The position numbers were made by a program, and so were the translations under genes. The notes beneath the pieces are model-generated. The model saw only the letters and a program-made list of their open reading frames with translations. It was not told the DNA's origin and searched no databases. Of a DNA stretch of 64,000 nt, positions 63,788 to 64,000 are shown piece after piece. How positions within the stretch are numbered: the first letter of the stretch is position 1; the number at the start of each line of letters is the position of its first letter. Source of the DNA: Citrobacter braakii (GTDB lineage: Bacteria; Pseudomonadota; Gammaproteobacteria; Enterobacterales; Enterobacteriaceae); contig NZ_NAEW01000014.1 in NCBI RefSeq assembly GCF_002075345.1, positions 1 to 64,000 on the forward strand. The letters run 5' to 3'.

Positions 63788-64000
63788 CTAGTGCGTTTTA
63801 CGGGAGAAGAAGAGTGTCACCGTGCCGACGGTGACGCCAAATTTCTTCATCTCAGTTTTATTAAACAGATGATTGGCATTCTGCAGGTACATCCAGTCAT
63901 CAAAATTTAGCAACCAGGTTCTGCCGCTGGCTTTCACATTCATGCTGTAATGCCAGTTGAACGCGTTGCCCGCCGCCTGTCCCTTCGCAACACCTTCAAT
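63788..64000 (-). CDS. DUF3833 protein, C-terminal part (runs off the window)
   Basis: The last 70 codons of a minus-strand gene whose start lies beyond 64000. The segment has FNWHYSMNVKASGRTWLLNF and DDWMYLQNANHLFNKTEMKK, then ends in LFFSRKTH. This matches DUF3833, found in lipoproteins encoded in clusters with cyclopropane-fatty-acid synthase, FAD oxidoreductase and photolyase genes. Family assignment rests on this part only. Confidence 0.65.
   Translation of the reverse strand: MEGVAKGQAAGNAFNWHYSMNVKASGRTWLLNFDDWMYLQNANHLFNKTEMKKFGVTVGTVTLFFSRKTH

Overview
The window is a chromosomal segment of an enterobacterium, most probably a member of the Citrobacter freundii complex. Most of it is the E. 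coli/Salmonella neighbourhood around psp, sap, fabI, rnb, pyrF, acnA, cysB, topA, trp and tonB, in conserved order. The best species clue is an intact qnrB gene between pspF and sapA, the place where Citrobacter carries its native chromosomal qnrB. A Salmonella-type degenerate EAL gene (STM1697-like) lies between sapF and fabI, where E. coli K-12 has ycjD. No tRNA, rRNA, insertion sequence, prophage or CRISPR array was seen.

Layout. 1-12 kb (minus strand): the ycj carbohydrate cluster ycjM-N-O-P-Q-R-S-T-U-V. It holds a GH13 and a GH65 phosphorylase, an ABC sugar importer, a 3-keto-glycoside dehydrogenase/epimerase set and beta-phosphoglucomutase. ycjN, the binding protein, has a one-base frameshift; ycjV is intact. 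12-14.8 kb: pspABCD facing pspF, with a sigma54 promoter before pspA; pspE is missing. 14.8-15.8 kb: qnrB under a LexA box, convergent with an unrecognised 107-aa gene. 16-21.5 kb: sapABCDF. 21.5-30.2 kb: EAL-like gene, fabI, yciW, rnb, pdeR, yciZ, yciT. 30.5-34.5 kb: osmB, then yciH, pyrF, lapB, lapA and pgpB on the minus strand. 34.6-42.7 kb: ribA, acnA, the small genes yciX and ymiA, cysB, topA. 43-48.5 kb: yciN, sohB, yciK-btuR, rluB, yciO, rnm. 48.6-55.3 kb: the complete trp operon with promoter/operator, leader peptide and attenuator.

55.3-57.3 kb: where E. coli and Salmonella have yciGFE there is a membrane diguanylate cyclase and a small unknown gene. 57.4-61.7 kb: ompW, yciC, yciB, yciA, tonB, yciI. 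61.8-64 kb: accessory DNA beyond yciI, with a SRAP/YedK-type protein, an AT-rich stretch holding a possible decayed ORF, a DUF523-DUF1722 protein and the end of a DUF3833 gene.

How the genes work together: the ycj block is one probable catabolic operon; psp and sap deal with envelope stress and peptide or polyamine transport; qnrB shields gyrase when the SOS response is on; the EAL-like gene, pdeR and the membrane cyclase are three c-di-GMP-linked proteins; trp, cysB, pyrF, ribA and btuR are housekeeping biosynthesis. The parts that depart from the conserved backbone, and so deserve a second look, are the qnrB/107-aa locus, the ycjN frameshift, the trpA-ompW replacement and the right-hand accessory end. 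I did not find a clearly new multi-gene system. Comparisons with E. coli and Salmonella are from memory, not from database searches.
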